Positions 34,519 to 42,507 of a stretch of DNA of 52,859 nt are shown here, in pieces (the first letter of the stretch is position 1; each line of letters begins with the position of its first letter). Under the pieces are notes generated by a model. The model did not search any database. It was not told where the DNA came from and saw nothing but the letters and a program-made list of their open reading frames with translations. Source of the stretch: JBBDXA01 sp040902585. GTDB taxonomy: Bacteria; Planctomycetota; Phycisphaerae; Phycisphaerales; Phycisphaeraceae. The stretch covers positions 1 to 52,859 of the forward strand of contig JBBDXA010000017.1 in assembly GCA_040902585.1 (NCBI GenBank), given 5' to 3'. A program made the position numbers and the translations under genes.

Positions 34519-35694
34519 TTATTCTTTATGTTGCGCGCTCAGCACCTCTTCATACACATGCTGCAACTGCTCCACCATAATGCGGGCATCATAGCGCTCC
34601 CGCGCGAAGGCGCGGCCGGTCTCGCCGAAACGCCTGCGCAAGGCGGCATCATTGAGCAGTGAACGAATCGCCTCCGCAAGCTTCGCTCGATCGCCAAGCG
34701 GAACAAGAATTCCAGTGCGGTCGTTCAGGCACACATCGCGAATCCCGCCCGCGTCGTAGCCCACGACCGGCACACCCGTGAGCAGTGCCTGCACCAGGGC
34801 GCGCGGCTGCCCTTCCTGATACGAAGGCAACGCATGCACATCCATCGCCGCGATGAGTGAAGGCACGCGCGCAGGCGAGACGAGGCCGGTGAAGATCACG
34901 GCGTCCCTCATCGCTTGCGCCTTCACCTGTTCCTCAAGAGCCGCGCGATGCCAGCCTTCGCCGACGAAGAGCAGTCGCACATTCGGATGGGTCTTTCGCA
35001 GGTCAGGCAGCACATCGAGCAAATCGGTCTGACCTTTCAGTTGATCGAGTCGCGCGACGATGCCGACGACCGGCGCATCCTGCGGAATGTCTAGCTCTTC
35101 GCGCGTGCGCTGCCTGACCGCAGGATCATCCGCCGCCGCTTCGAACGGCGCGATGTCCATGCCGGAAGGGATCACCGTGAACTGTTCGGGTGTGCCGATG
35201 GAACGCGAAAGAAACTCATCGCACATCGCCTGCGTCACGCCGATGAGCTTGTGGCATCGCTTCGCCGCCCAGCGCTCGGCCCTGGTGTAGATCGCATTCA
35301 CGAGACGCGACTGGCGTTCGTGGAACGGCAGGCCGTGGATGGTGTGAACGACCGCGGGCACGCGTTCCTTCCACGCCGCGCCGCGCCCGATGATGCCGGC
35401 CTTGCTCGAATGCGTGTGAACCACATCAGGCTTCAACTCGCGGATGAGCCTTCGCAGCGCCCTTCCGCACAGCCAGTCATGCATCGGCAGCACCGCGCGG
35501 CGCATCCACCTGATCTCGCGCAGCTCCGCGCCGCTTGCCTTTGCTTCTTCCAGCAGCGAGCCTTCGGGGCCGTAGATCGGGCCGTACACAAGCGTCACGC
35601 GATGACCGGCCGCGACCTGGGCCTTGCAACAGAGCACGGTGTTCTGCTGCGCTCCGCCGAGGATCAGTCGCGTGATGACGTGGAGGAGGTGCAT
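34519..35694 (-). CDS. Glycosyltransferase family 4
   Basis: 391 residues with the GT-B fold. The N-terminal half has HVITRLILGGAQQNT and DVVHTHSSKAGIIGR. The C-terminal half has VVGIVARLDQLKGQ, LLFVGEGWHR and the donor-binding EGQPRALVQALLTGVPVVGYDAGG (seen in parts), with the catalytic-region E-x7-E spacing. It probably transfers a sugar during envelope or exopolysaccharide synthesis; donor and acceptor are unknown. It lacks the BshA N-terminal motif despite the BshB1 neighbour. The ATG abuts an octamer repeat and has no Shine-Dalgarno site, so it is probably translated from the truA transcript. Confidence 0.85.
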   Translation of the reverse strand: MHLLHVITRLILGGAQQNTVLCCKAQVAAGHRVTLVYGPIYGPEGSLLEEAKASGAELREIRWMRRAVLPMHDWLCGRALRRLIRELKPDVVHTHSSKAGIIGRGAAWKERVPAVVHTIHGLPFHERQSRLVNAIYTRAERWAAKRCHKLIGVTQAMCDEFLSRSIGTPEQFTVIPSGMDIAPFEAAADDPAVRQRTREELDIPQDAPVVGIVARLDQLKGQTDLLDVLPDLRKTHPNVRLLFVGEGWHRAALEEQVKAQAMRDAVIFTGLVSPARVPSLIAAMDVHALPSYQEGQPRALVQALLTGVPVVGYDAGGIRDVCLNDRTGILVPLGDRAKLAEAIRSLLNDAALRRRFGETGRAFARERYDARIMVEQLQHVYEEVLSAQHKE

Positions 35695-35695
35695 G

Positions 35696-35847
35696 GGGAA
35701 GGGACGGAGGGACGGAGGGACGAAGGAACGGAGGGAGGAGCGAGGGAGCGACTATCCGCCGCCATCCGCTGGGTGATGTGGCGACGCATTGTCCAGTTCG
35801 CTCCCTTCGTCCCTTCGTTTCTCCGTTCCTCCGTTCCTTCTCCCCTC
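35696..35847. repeat. Octamer-repeat inverted pair between truA and GT4
   Basis: The purine arm 35696-35749 and its inverted partner 35799-35847 (runs of CCTTCGTC and TCCGTTCC) form one long imperfect hairpin with a 50-bp loop. The right arm and loop are translated as the TruA tail. Confidence 0.85.
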
Positions 35848-36630
35848 ATACTTCACCCACTCCAAACTCAGCCCTTCCGGCGGCAGCGTCGGCCCGGCCA
35901 GCGCCCGATTCGCCGTGGCAAGAATCTCATCGATTCGGCCCGGCTCAAACCGCCCTCGGCCGACCTCGACCAAGGTGCCGGCAATGATGCGAACCATGTT
36001 GTAGAGAAAGCCGCTGCCGGTGACGACGATGTGAACCTCCGGGCCTTCGTCGGCGAAGACTTCAGGGGCCTCGACGAAGCAATCGAAGATGGTGCGCACG
36101 GTGGTGAGCCTGCCGTGATCCGCCGCTGCCAGGCCCGCCACATCGTGCGTGCCGATGAGCCTGCTCGCTGCGTCGTTCATGCGATCGATATCCAGCCTGA
36201 CCCAGCAGTGCCACACGCCCAGGCGTTTGAGCAGCGGCCTGCGCCGACTGTTGAAGCAGCGATAGCGGTACTGCTTGCTCGTCGCATCGCTGATCGCATC
36301 AAAGCCCGGCGGGGCGAAGTCCGCATCGACGATCTCCGCATCGCGCGGCAGCTTGCTGTTGATCGCCTGAGCCATGCGCTCGATGGGAATCGTCGTCGCT
36401 GCATCGAAGTGCGCGACCTGCCCTTTGGCGTGAACCCCCGCATCCGTCCTGCTCGCGCCGACCACGCTCACCCGCTGATGCACGACCTGCGCGATCGCCT
36501 TCTCGACTTCACCCGCCACCGTGCGCAGCGGCGTCTTGCCCGGCGGCTCCTGACGCTGCCAGCCGTGAAAACCCGTGCCGTCGTAGGCGACGGTGAGCTT
36601 GTAACGCTGAAGGGGCGGCGTCTCGGACAT
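35752..36630 (-). CDS. truA: tRNA pseudouridine(38-40) synthase with repeat-derived tail
   Basis: 292 residues from the ATG at 36630. It converts uridines 38-40 of the tRNA anticodon arm to pseudouridine. The catalytic Asp63 lies in GASRTDAGVHA, and the N-terminal AYDGTGFHGWQRQ motif is typical. The family end GLSLEWVKY is reached near residue 261, but the frame then runs 31 residues further through the octamer repeat (EGRRNGGTEKRRDEG and on), a tail other TruA proteins lack. TATCAT ends six bases before the ATG. Confidence 0.92.
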   Translation of the reverse strand: MSETPPLQRYKLTVAYDGTGFHGWQRQEPPGKTPLRTVAGEVEKAIAQVVHQRVSVVGASRTDAGVHAKGQVAHFDAATTIPIERMAQAINSKLPRDAEIVDADFAPPGFDAISDATSKQYRYRCFNSRRRPLLKRLGVWHCWVRLDIDRMNDAASRLIGTHDVAGLAAADHGRLTTVRTIFDCFVEAPEVFADEGPEVHIVVTGSGFLYNMVRIIAGTLVEVGRGRFEPGRIDEILATANRALAGPTLPPEGLSLEWVKYEGRRNGGTEKRRDEGSELDNASPHHPADGGG

Positions 36631-36636
36631 GGATGG

Positions 36637-36667
36637 ATGATAAGGGAAGGAACGGAAGGACGGTGGG
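36637..36667 (-). promoter_or_regulatory. truA leaderless promoter joined to an octamer-repeat arm
   Basis: TATCAT (36637-36642) stands six bases before the ATG. Directly upstream is a short GGRACGRA array (to 36667). The junction GTTCCTTCCCTTATSATC is shared with the lptB promoter. Confidence 0.5.
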
Positions 36668-36703
36668 GAATACAAACTCGACTCGACCGCTAACCGCGCC
36701 GTC

Positions 36704-37447
36704 CTAGCGCTTGAACTCTTCCACGTTCAGGCTTTCGCCGAGATAGCGCTTTCGCACCAGCTCGTTGCTCACGATCTCCTTCGGCGTCCCCTCCGCGAAC
36801 ACCTTGCCTTCGAAGATGACATACACGCGATCACACATCTGCAAGATCCGGCGTTCATTGTGATCGGTGATCAACGTGGCGATGCCGTGGTTGTCGCGCA
36901 GGTGGCTGACTTCGCGTTGTAAGTCTTCGATGGCGATCGGATCGACGCCGGTGAACGGTTCATCGAGCAGCATGATCAAAGGCTCGGTGATCAGGGCGCG
37001 GGCGATTTCGAGCTTGCGCCGCTCGCCGCCGGACAGGCTGGTGGCCATCTGGCTGTGGACTTTGTGCAGGCCGAACTTGGTGAGCAGTTCGCCGGCGCGG
37101 TCTTTGCGCTGCGAGCGGGAAAGATTCTTTCGCGTCTCGAGGATGGCCATGAGATTCTGATCGACGGTCATGCGCCGAAAGATGCTCGGCTCCTGCGCGA
37201 GGTAGCCCATGCCCAGCCGTGCCCTTTGGTACATGGGCTTCTTCGTCACATCCTGCCCGTTGAACGTGACCTGTCCGCCCTCGGCGTCGATCATGCCCAT
37301 CGCGATGCGAAAGCTGGTGGTCTTGCCCGCGCCGTTGCGCCCCAGCAGCCCCACGATCTCGCCTTCGCGGACGAGAAAGGAAACATCATCAACGACAACG
37401 CGCCCGCCATAGCTCTTGCGCAGTTTCTCTGCCTTGAGAAGGTCCAT
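36704..37447 (-). CDS. lptB: LPS export ABC transporter ATP-binding protein
   Basis: 247 residues. Walker A is GRNGAGKTT (about 35-43), the signature LSGGERRK is near 140, Walker B LLDEPFTGVDP follows, and the switch His is in LITDHNE. The stretch GYLAQEPSIFRRMTV is diagnostic for LptB, the ATPase that drives lipopolysaccharide transport. No lptA, lptC, lptF or lptG adjoins it; the divergent permease at 37671 is an ABC-2 type and not LptFG. TATGAT ends six bases before the ATG. Confidence 0.9.
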   Translation of the reverse strand: MDLLKAEKLRKSYGGRVVVDDVSFLVREGEIVGLLGRNGAGKTTSFRIAMGMIDAEGGQVTFNGQDVTKKPMYQRARLGMGYLAQEPSIFRRMTVDQNLMAILETRKNLSRSQRKDRAGELLTKFGLHKVHSQMATSLSGGERRKLEIARALITEPLIMLLDEPFTGVDPIAIEDLQREVSHLRDNHGIATLITDHNERRILQMCDRVYVIFEGKVFAEGTPKEIVSNELVRKRYLGESLNVEEFKR

Positions 37448-37453
37448 TGGTAG

Positions 37454-37459
37454 ATCATA
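37454..37459 (-). promoter_or_regulatory. -10 box of lptB, leaderless type
   Basis: TATGAT on the minus strand with six bases (CTACCA) before the ATG at 37447; an octamer array lies immediately upstream. Confidence 0.5.
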
Positions 37460-37656
37460 AGGGAAGGAACGAAGGGACGGAGGGACGAAGGGACGAAGTG
37501 GAAAACCGGGAGATCGCTTCCAGGTACTCCGTACTGAGTACTGAGTACTCAGCCCTCCTTCCGGCGTTCCCTTTCAATCCGCAATCCGCAATCCCCAATC
37601 CGCAATCTCTTCCCTCCCTCCGTGCCTCCGTCCCTCCGTCCCTCCGTTCCTTCTTC
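37460..37656. repeat. Composite repeat island between lptB and the permease
   Basis: In order: a purine octamer arm (37460-37499), a GTACTGA heptamer array of four units (37524-37552), a CAATCCG heptamer array of five units (37575-37607), and an inverted pyrimidine octamer arm (37615-37656). The outer arms form an inverted pair like those at 7889 and 35696. The island separates two divergent leaderless promoters. Confidence 0.85.
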
Positions 37657-37658
37657 GC

Positions 37659-37664
37659 TACAAT
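37659..37664 (+). promoter_or_regulatory. -10 box of the ABC-2 permease, leaderless type
   Basis: TACAAT, then CCCCAC, then the ATG at 37671. The octamer arm occupies the place of a -35 element. Confidence 0.55.
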
Positions 37665-37670
37665 CCCCAC

Positions 37671-39575
37671 ATGCAAACCGTCGCCCGGTGGCTCTGGTAC
37701 CTCATGCCCGCCAACCCGATCGTCCTGCGCATCGTGCAGGGCGGGTCGCGCCGGCTCCGGCACCTGTGGATTCGCATGGGCTACCTCGGGGCCCTCATCC
37801 TTCTCGTCCTCATCGGACTGATGTCCGGCGACAGCATGGGCGCTTCCACCACGCTCACGGACCTCGCCAAGGGCGGCACGCGGGTCTTCACCATCGTCGC
37901 CTACGGGCAGGTCATCCTCGTCTGCCTGCTCGCGCCGCTGTTCATGGCCGGGGCCATCAACAGTGAACACCAGGGCGAAACATTCGACATCCTGCTCACC
38001 ACGCCGCTGTCTAATTTGCAGATCGTGCTGGGCACGCTGCTCTCGCGTCTGTACTTTATTCTTGCCCTGCTGCTCTCGGGCCTGCCGCTCTTTGCCGTGC
38101 TGCTGATCTTCGGCGGCGTGCCGGTGAGTTCGGTCTTCGTCGCCTTTGCCGTGGCGATACTCACCGCCCTGTTCGTCGGCTCCATCGCGGTCACGCTCTC
38201 GGTCCTGCGCACAGGCGGGCGCAAAGCGGTCTTCGTCTTCGTCATTGTCATCGCCGGCTATCTCGTGGCGGTGTACGCAGCGGACCAGATGTTTCGCCTG
38301 TCGCAGACGAGCACGACCTCTGCTTCAGGCGTCGCGCAGACCACGCTGCTCACGCCGCTGCATCCGCTGCTGGTGCTCGAAGCTTCGCTGAACAACGCCA
38401 ACTATCGGCCGCCTTCGCCGGAAGATGTCGCCGACCGCTGGGCACCGATCGCGCTGTACCTGAGCGATCCCTTGTGGGCTTTCTCGTTCATGACGTTTTT
38501 CAGCAGCATCTTCATGTTGCTCTTCAGCGCGACGCAGGTCCGGCGACTGGGCCAGGGCAATCCGCTGATTCCGCTGCCTGCCACACTGCGCCGCTGGCTG
38601 CGCCTCGAGCCGCCGGGCGAGCGGAGCAGACGTGCGCGCAACGTCTGGCAGAACCCCATCGCCTGGCGCGAAGCCAACGCCCGCGGCAATCGCGTGGGCG
38701 GCATCCTCGCGCGGTGGGGCTTTCTCCTCTTAGGCGTCGGCGCGGCTGTCGTGCTGCTGGTCATGTATCACAACGGCAAGCTGCCCCGCGGCGGCGCGTT
38801 CACCGGTTCAGCCGACCAGGGCCCCGCCTTTCGCATGGGCCTGATGACGTTGCTCCTGCTCGAGTTGGCGGTGATCGTGATCGTGGCGATCTACATGGCC
38901 GCGGGCTCGGTCTCCAAGGAGCGCGAGGATGGCACGCTCGATCTGCTTTTGACCACACCGATCACGCCCAAGTATTACGTCTGGGGCAAGCTGCGCGGAT
39001 TGGTGGCGTTTCTTTCGACGCTGATCGCGGTGCCGGTGCTGACGATGGGCATCGCCTGTGTTTACTTCATGTTTGTCGGGCCGGACAAGGGCACGGTGAC
39101 GTACTCGGTCATCACGCACAACCGTCCCGGCTCGATGCGGGCTGCGGTGCTGCTGCCGGAGATGATGCTGCTGCTGCCGATGGTGCTGGTGCCGTTCGTG
39201 GCGCTTTGCGCGACGGTGGGCATGATGTGGAGCGTGCGCGCCAAGAGCGTAATTGGCGCGGTGATTCCATCGGTGGCGATCATCGGCGCGATCCTCGTCC
39301 TGATGAGTTTCTGCGGCATGAACGCGGCTGCGAACATTCCCGTCATCGGCCCGATCCTCAATGCCTTCAGTCCGGTGACCACGATGGCCATGTTCGTGAA
39401 CCCCTGGCAGACCGTGGCGGGCTTCGCCGATGCCCCGGACGGCAGCCGGGCCACGCTCTTCATGGCTGCCCTCATCGCCGGCGGCGGCTACGCGCTGGCG
39501 GTGTACATCTACCTCACCGCGTCGGTGAAGAACTTCGATCAGACGGTGCGCAGGTTGAGCGGGACGAAGGCTTGA
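37671..39575 (+). CDS. Fused double ABC-2 type permease
   Basis: 634 residues. Two permease halves are seen: about 1-290 and 330-634. Each has a cytoplasmic loop of the GldF/CcmB-like type, FDILLTTPLSNLQIVLG near 103 and LDLLLTTPITPKYYVWG near 423, that couples to an ATPase. Each half has about six membrane segments. A fused dimer would need only an ATPase partner. LptB is divergent and next door, but LptB normally serves LptFG, so a partnership is uncertain. The product may move a cell-envelope substrate. Confidence 0.8.
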   Translation: MQTVARWLWYLMPANPIVLRIVQGGSRRLRHLWIRMGYLGALILLVLIGLMSGDSMGASTTLTDLAKGGTRVFTIVAYGQVILVCLLAPLFMAGAINSEHQGETFDILLTTPLSNLQIVLGTLLSRLYFILALLLSGLPLFAVLLIFGGVPVSSVFVAFAVAILTALFVGSIAVTLSVLRTGGRKAVFVFVIVIAGYLVAVYAADQMFRLSQTSTTSASGVAQTTLLTPLHPLLVLEASLNNANYRPPSPEDVADRWAPIALYLSDPLWAFSFMTFFSSIFMLLFSATQVRRLGQGNPLIPLPATLRRWLRLEPPGERSRRARNVWQNPIAWREANARGNRVGGILARWGFLLLGVGAAVVLLVMYHNGKLPRGGAFTGSADQGPAFRMGLMTLLLLELAVIVIVAIYMAAGSVSKEREDGTLDLLLTTPITPKYYVWGKLRGLVAFLSTLIAVPVLTMGIACVYFMFVGPDKGTVTYSVITHNRPGSMRAAVLLPEMMLLLPMVLVPFVALCATVGMMWSVRAKSVIGAVIPSVAIIGAILVLMSFCGMNAAANIPVIGPILNAFSPVTTMAMFVNPWQTVAGFADAPDGSRATLFMAALIAGGGYALAVYIYLTASVKNFDQTVRRLSGTKA

Positions 39576-39630
39576 AGGAAAAGCAAAAAAACAGAAAAGC
39601 AGAAAAGCAGAAAATGAAAAGAGAGGCGGT

Positions 39631-39981
39631 TCAGGCTTCGCGGCGGATCGTGTCGGGCTTGCGATCGTGCGGCGGGGCATCGGGGCCGGGGAAGGGAATC
39701 GGCGCATCGTGAAGGTCGGCGGCCGGCTTGGGGATCAGGCAGTCCGCCTTGCGCAGTTCGGTGACCAAGGCCTTGATCATCGCCGCGGGGACGACGAAGG
39801 ACTTTTGCATGTACCAGCCCAAGTCGGCACTCCAGGCGAGCTGCTCGATGCGGGCGTAGCCTTCACCCATCGTGGGCTCAACGCGAACGCGCAGGGCGGT
39901 GCCCGGCTCGGTGCCGGGAATGGTGCCCAGTTCGATTTCCGAAGGGCTGGGCAGGACACAGGCTGTTTTGCGATGGCTCAT
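39631..39981 (-). CDS. Small hypothetical protein
   Basis: 116 residues from the ATG at 39981. I recognise no family. There is no signal peptide or membrane segment; the middle has a beta-rich stretch (GTALRVRVEPTMGEGYARIEQ) and the tail is Pro/Asp-rich. The reading frame continues upstream without support. It is convergent with the permease gene 55 bp away, where A-rich GAAAAGCA-like sequence lies. Confidence 0.55.
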   Translation of the reverse strand: MSHRKTACVLPSPSEIELGTIPGTEPGTALRVRVEPTMGEGYARIEQLAWSADLGWYMQKSFVVPAAMIKALVTELRKADCLIPKPAADLHDAPIPFPGPDAPPHDRKPDTIRREA

Positions 39982-40154
39982 CAGGTTCACATCCGTGCGA
40001 TGAAACGAGTAAACAGGACCGGGCGAATGCCCGCCGGAACCCTTCCGGCGACACTTGAACCCGGGTGAGTCTAGCGGATTGAGAATCAGTTTCAATAGGG
40101 AAACCCCATCACACGCCAAAATTTTCATTTTTATCTCACCCCTCCTCACATCTG

Positions 40155-40183
40155 AAAAAAGCCCGCAGGGGCTACCTGCGGGC
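40155..40183 (-). terminator. Intrinsic terminator of the first PEP-CTERM gene
   Basis: GCCCGCAGG and CCTGCGGGC form a perfect 9-bp stem with a GGCTA-type loop, followed on the minus strand by six T. It lies 30 bp past the stop at 40213. Confidence 0.85.
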
Positions 40184-40212
40184 TTTCAATAAGCTCAAAT
40201 TGAAGAGAAGAG

Positions 40213-42234
40213 TCACACGCGCTGCCGGCGTCGCAACAGGGCGACTGCCCCCAGCCCCATCAGGCCGAGCGTCATCGGTTCGGGCACGCCGGGCAGATTG
40301 GTCACCGACGCGGCGAACGTCTGGTTGCCGGTGGAGAAGCCGTTGATGGTGCCGGTCCGCGGGTCGATCAGGTTCATCGCCCCGCCGGTGGCCTGGGTGA
40401 AAAGCCGGCCGTCGTTCATGTCGGTCAAGGAGTAGCCGCCGGTGCCGATGAGCGCGCCGAACGCTTCGAAGGTCTCGCCTCCGAAGATGTCAAAGACATC
40501 GATGCGGTCGGTGCCGTCGCCGGCCTTGCGATCGCGCAGGACGTAGAGGTTGAGCATATCGCCTTCGATGTTGGTGATGTCGATGAAGTCGCCGGTGCTG
40601 TCGCCGGGCGCGCGCCCCGCGCGGAGAACGGTAGTGAGAAGGGTATTGAGGTCGTGCTCTTCAAGGTTGCCGCCGCTGGCGATGGTGTAGAGCTTGCCGC
40701 CGGGGCCATCGGTGATGGCGAGGGTGCCCCCGCCAACGGTGGTGAATATCTCAGGGGTGAAGACACCGGTGAGCAGGTCGTACTCGTCGATGAAATCCAC
40801 CAGGGTGCCGCCGGTGGCCGCGGTCAGCGGGCGGTCGGTGCGCAGGATGTAGAGCTTGTTGGAGCCGGGCAGGTTGGTGATCGAATCGAAGGTGCTTCGA
40901 TTGCTGGAAGTGCCCGGCGCGTCCAGATCGACAAGCATGGCGGCCGCACCGGTGGCCGGATCAATGCGGAAGAGCTGGCCGTCGGTGTGAATTTGATATA
41001 GCGAGCCGAACGGGCCGCCGGGGCCATCGGTGATGCTGCTGTCCTGGAAATCCGTGCCGGCGGCACCCGTGGTTGTCGCGGCGTTGGACAGGGCGTTGCT
41101 GTAGGAGCCTGCCGTCCAGGAGTAGTGCGTGTCGAACAGGTCCAGGTGATTCGCGGTGCGGTCGTCGGCGATGTAGATGTAGTCGCTCGGACTGGGCGTG
41201 CCGGGAATGCTGGCGGCGCTCTGGTGTGAGGTGAAGGTCTGCGCGCCGCCATCAAACACCGTATTGCCGGGCACGTCGATTACGCCGAACGCTCCGCCCG
41301 TCGCCTCGGTGTAGAGCGTGCTGTTGTGGGCATCGGTGATGGTCGATGCGCCGGTGTGAACCACCGTGAACTTGTTCACTTCGCGCGTGCCATCGAGCAG
41401 GAAGCGATGCACGCTGTCCTGGGTGATGGCCCCGGTTCGATCCTGAATGATAAACAGGCCGCCGCTATCCCCCGGCAGGTCGGTGAGCGACACCAGATTG
41501 CCCGCATCCAGCCCGGCGGTGCCCGCGGAAATGACGCTCGCGGAGGAACCCGGGCTCGTCAAGTCATAGGCTTCAAAGTTGCCGGCCGTGGCCACGAGAT
41601 ATAGCGCCGGCCCGCTGCCGACGGCGAAGGGCGCCGTCGTCGCGCCGTTGGTGGTCGAGTACTCGGGGCCTTCGCTGATGGAGATCGATCCGGTGGCCGT
41701 GGTGGTGAACACGTTGTGCGTATGGGTGCCGTTGTTGGGGTTGAGCGAGTCGATGAAATCCACGCCCGCGCCGTTGCGGAGGATGAACAGATCATCGGTG
41801 CCCGCGACGTTGGTGATCGAGTCGAACAGCGTGTGTGAGCTGCCGGTCCCCACTGCCGGCGCGGCCAGGTTCGCGATGACGCTGGCCGACTGGTTGTACC
41901 AGTCCACGCGATAGACCGTGCCGTCGGTCGCCAGGGCATAGGCGATGCCCGGCTGGTTCGACTCGGTGATCGAAGCGACGGCGATCGATGACGAACCGGG
42001 CAGCGCGATCCGATTGTTGGATGAACCACTGTTGGCCGGGGGCTGCGTGTAGGTGCTGTAGCTGTCGATGTGATCGTCTGATCCGCTGACCAGATTATCG
42101 ACGATCAGAACGTGACCGAAGTCATCGAGCCCCAGCACCGTCGCCGTCGCCGGGCGAAGGCAAAGCAGCGGCACAGCGGCAGCAAGAATTCGGCAGAAGA
42201 CCGTTAAAGGTGACGTGGTTCGGCAAATCTCCAT
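40213..42234 (-). CDS. PEP-CTERM surface protein, large
   Basis: 673 residues from the ATG at 42234, which has GGAG six bases upstream. A signal peptide (1-32) and a C-terminal sorting signal VPEPMTLGLMGLGAVALLRRRQ are both present, so the protein is a substrate of exosortase. The body repeats DSITNxxGxxxLYIL-type segments of about 45 residues, probably a beta-propeller made of alternating blades; three or four look closely related (DDLFILRNG, NKLYILRTD, LNLYVLRDR). No exosortase gene is in the window. The promoter at 42371 gives a leader of about 130 nt. Confidence 0.85.
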   Translation of the reverse strand: MEICRTTSPLTVFCRILAAAVPLLCLRPATATVLGLDDFGHVLIVDNLVSGSDDHIDSYSTYTQPPANSGSSNNRIALPGSSSIAVASITESNQPGIAYALATDGTVYRVDWYNQSASVIANLAAPAVGTGSSHTLFDSITNVAGTDDLFILRNGAGVDFIDSLNPNNGTHTHNVFTTTATGSISISEGPEYSTTNGATTAPFAVGSGPALYLVATAGNFEAYDLTSPGSSASVISAGTAGLDAGNLVSLTDLPGDSGGLFIIQDRTGAITQDSVHRFLLDGTREVNKFTVVHTGASTITDAHNSTLYTEATGGAFGVIDVPGNTVFDGGAQTFTSHQSAASIPGTPSPSDYIYIADDRTANHLDLFDTHYSWTAGSYSNALSNAATTTGAAGTDFQDSSITDGPGGPFGSLYQIHTDGQLFRIDPATGAAAMLVDLDAPGTSSNRSTFDSITNLPGSNKLYILRTDRPLTAATGGTLVDFIDEYDLLTGVFTPEIFTTVGGGTLAITDGPGGKLYTIASGGNLEEHDLNTLLTTVLRAGRAPGDSTGDFIDITNIEGDMLNLYVLRDRKAGDGTDRIDVFDIFGGETFEAFGALIGTGGYSLTDMNDGRLFTQATGGAMNLIDPRTGTINGFSTGNQTFAASVTNLPGVPEPMTLGLMGLGAVALLRRRQRV

Positions 42235-42370
42235 CGTGCGCTCCTTTTTGATATGTGTGCTATTCCTTCGATGAGAAAGAGAGAGGGACCAACCCAAACT
42301 CCGACGCGCTCTGACAATGCTCTAACAACGTGACTGCTGGCTGAAGCAGACAGGCCCGCGACGCCCCCTG

Positions 42371-42399
42371 AGATTAGGGAATCGCGCCGGAGGTGTCAA
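42371..42399 (-). promoter_or_regulatory. Sigma-70-type promoter of the first PEP-CTERM gene
   Basis: TTGACA (42394-42399), 17-bp spacer, TAATCT (42371-42376) on the minus strand. The start point would be near 42364, giving a long leader that ends in a Shine-Dalgarno site. Confidence 0.65.
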
Positions 42400-42507
42400 T
42401 CTTTTTTTTCGAGCGTGTGTCGGGCAAATGTCGGGGCAGACATCAGGAAGACGAGCCTTCAGTGATTGTCAGTGAAGCAATTACGGCGTGGATAAGGTTC
42501 TTGGGAC

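Noticed and set aside
34519..35694. BshA assignment for the GT4 gene
   Set aside because: The N-terminus HVITRLILGGAQQNT is a generic GT4 motif, not the BshA pattern.
42398..42409. Run of eight T as a terminator for a plus-strand gene
   Set aside because: No hairpin precedes it and no plus-strand gene ends there. It lies next to the minus-strand promoter of the PEP-CTERM gene.
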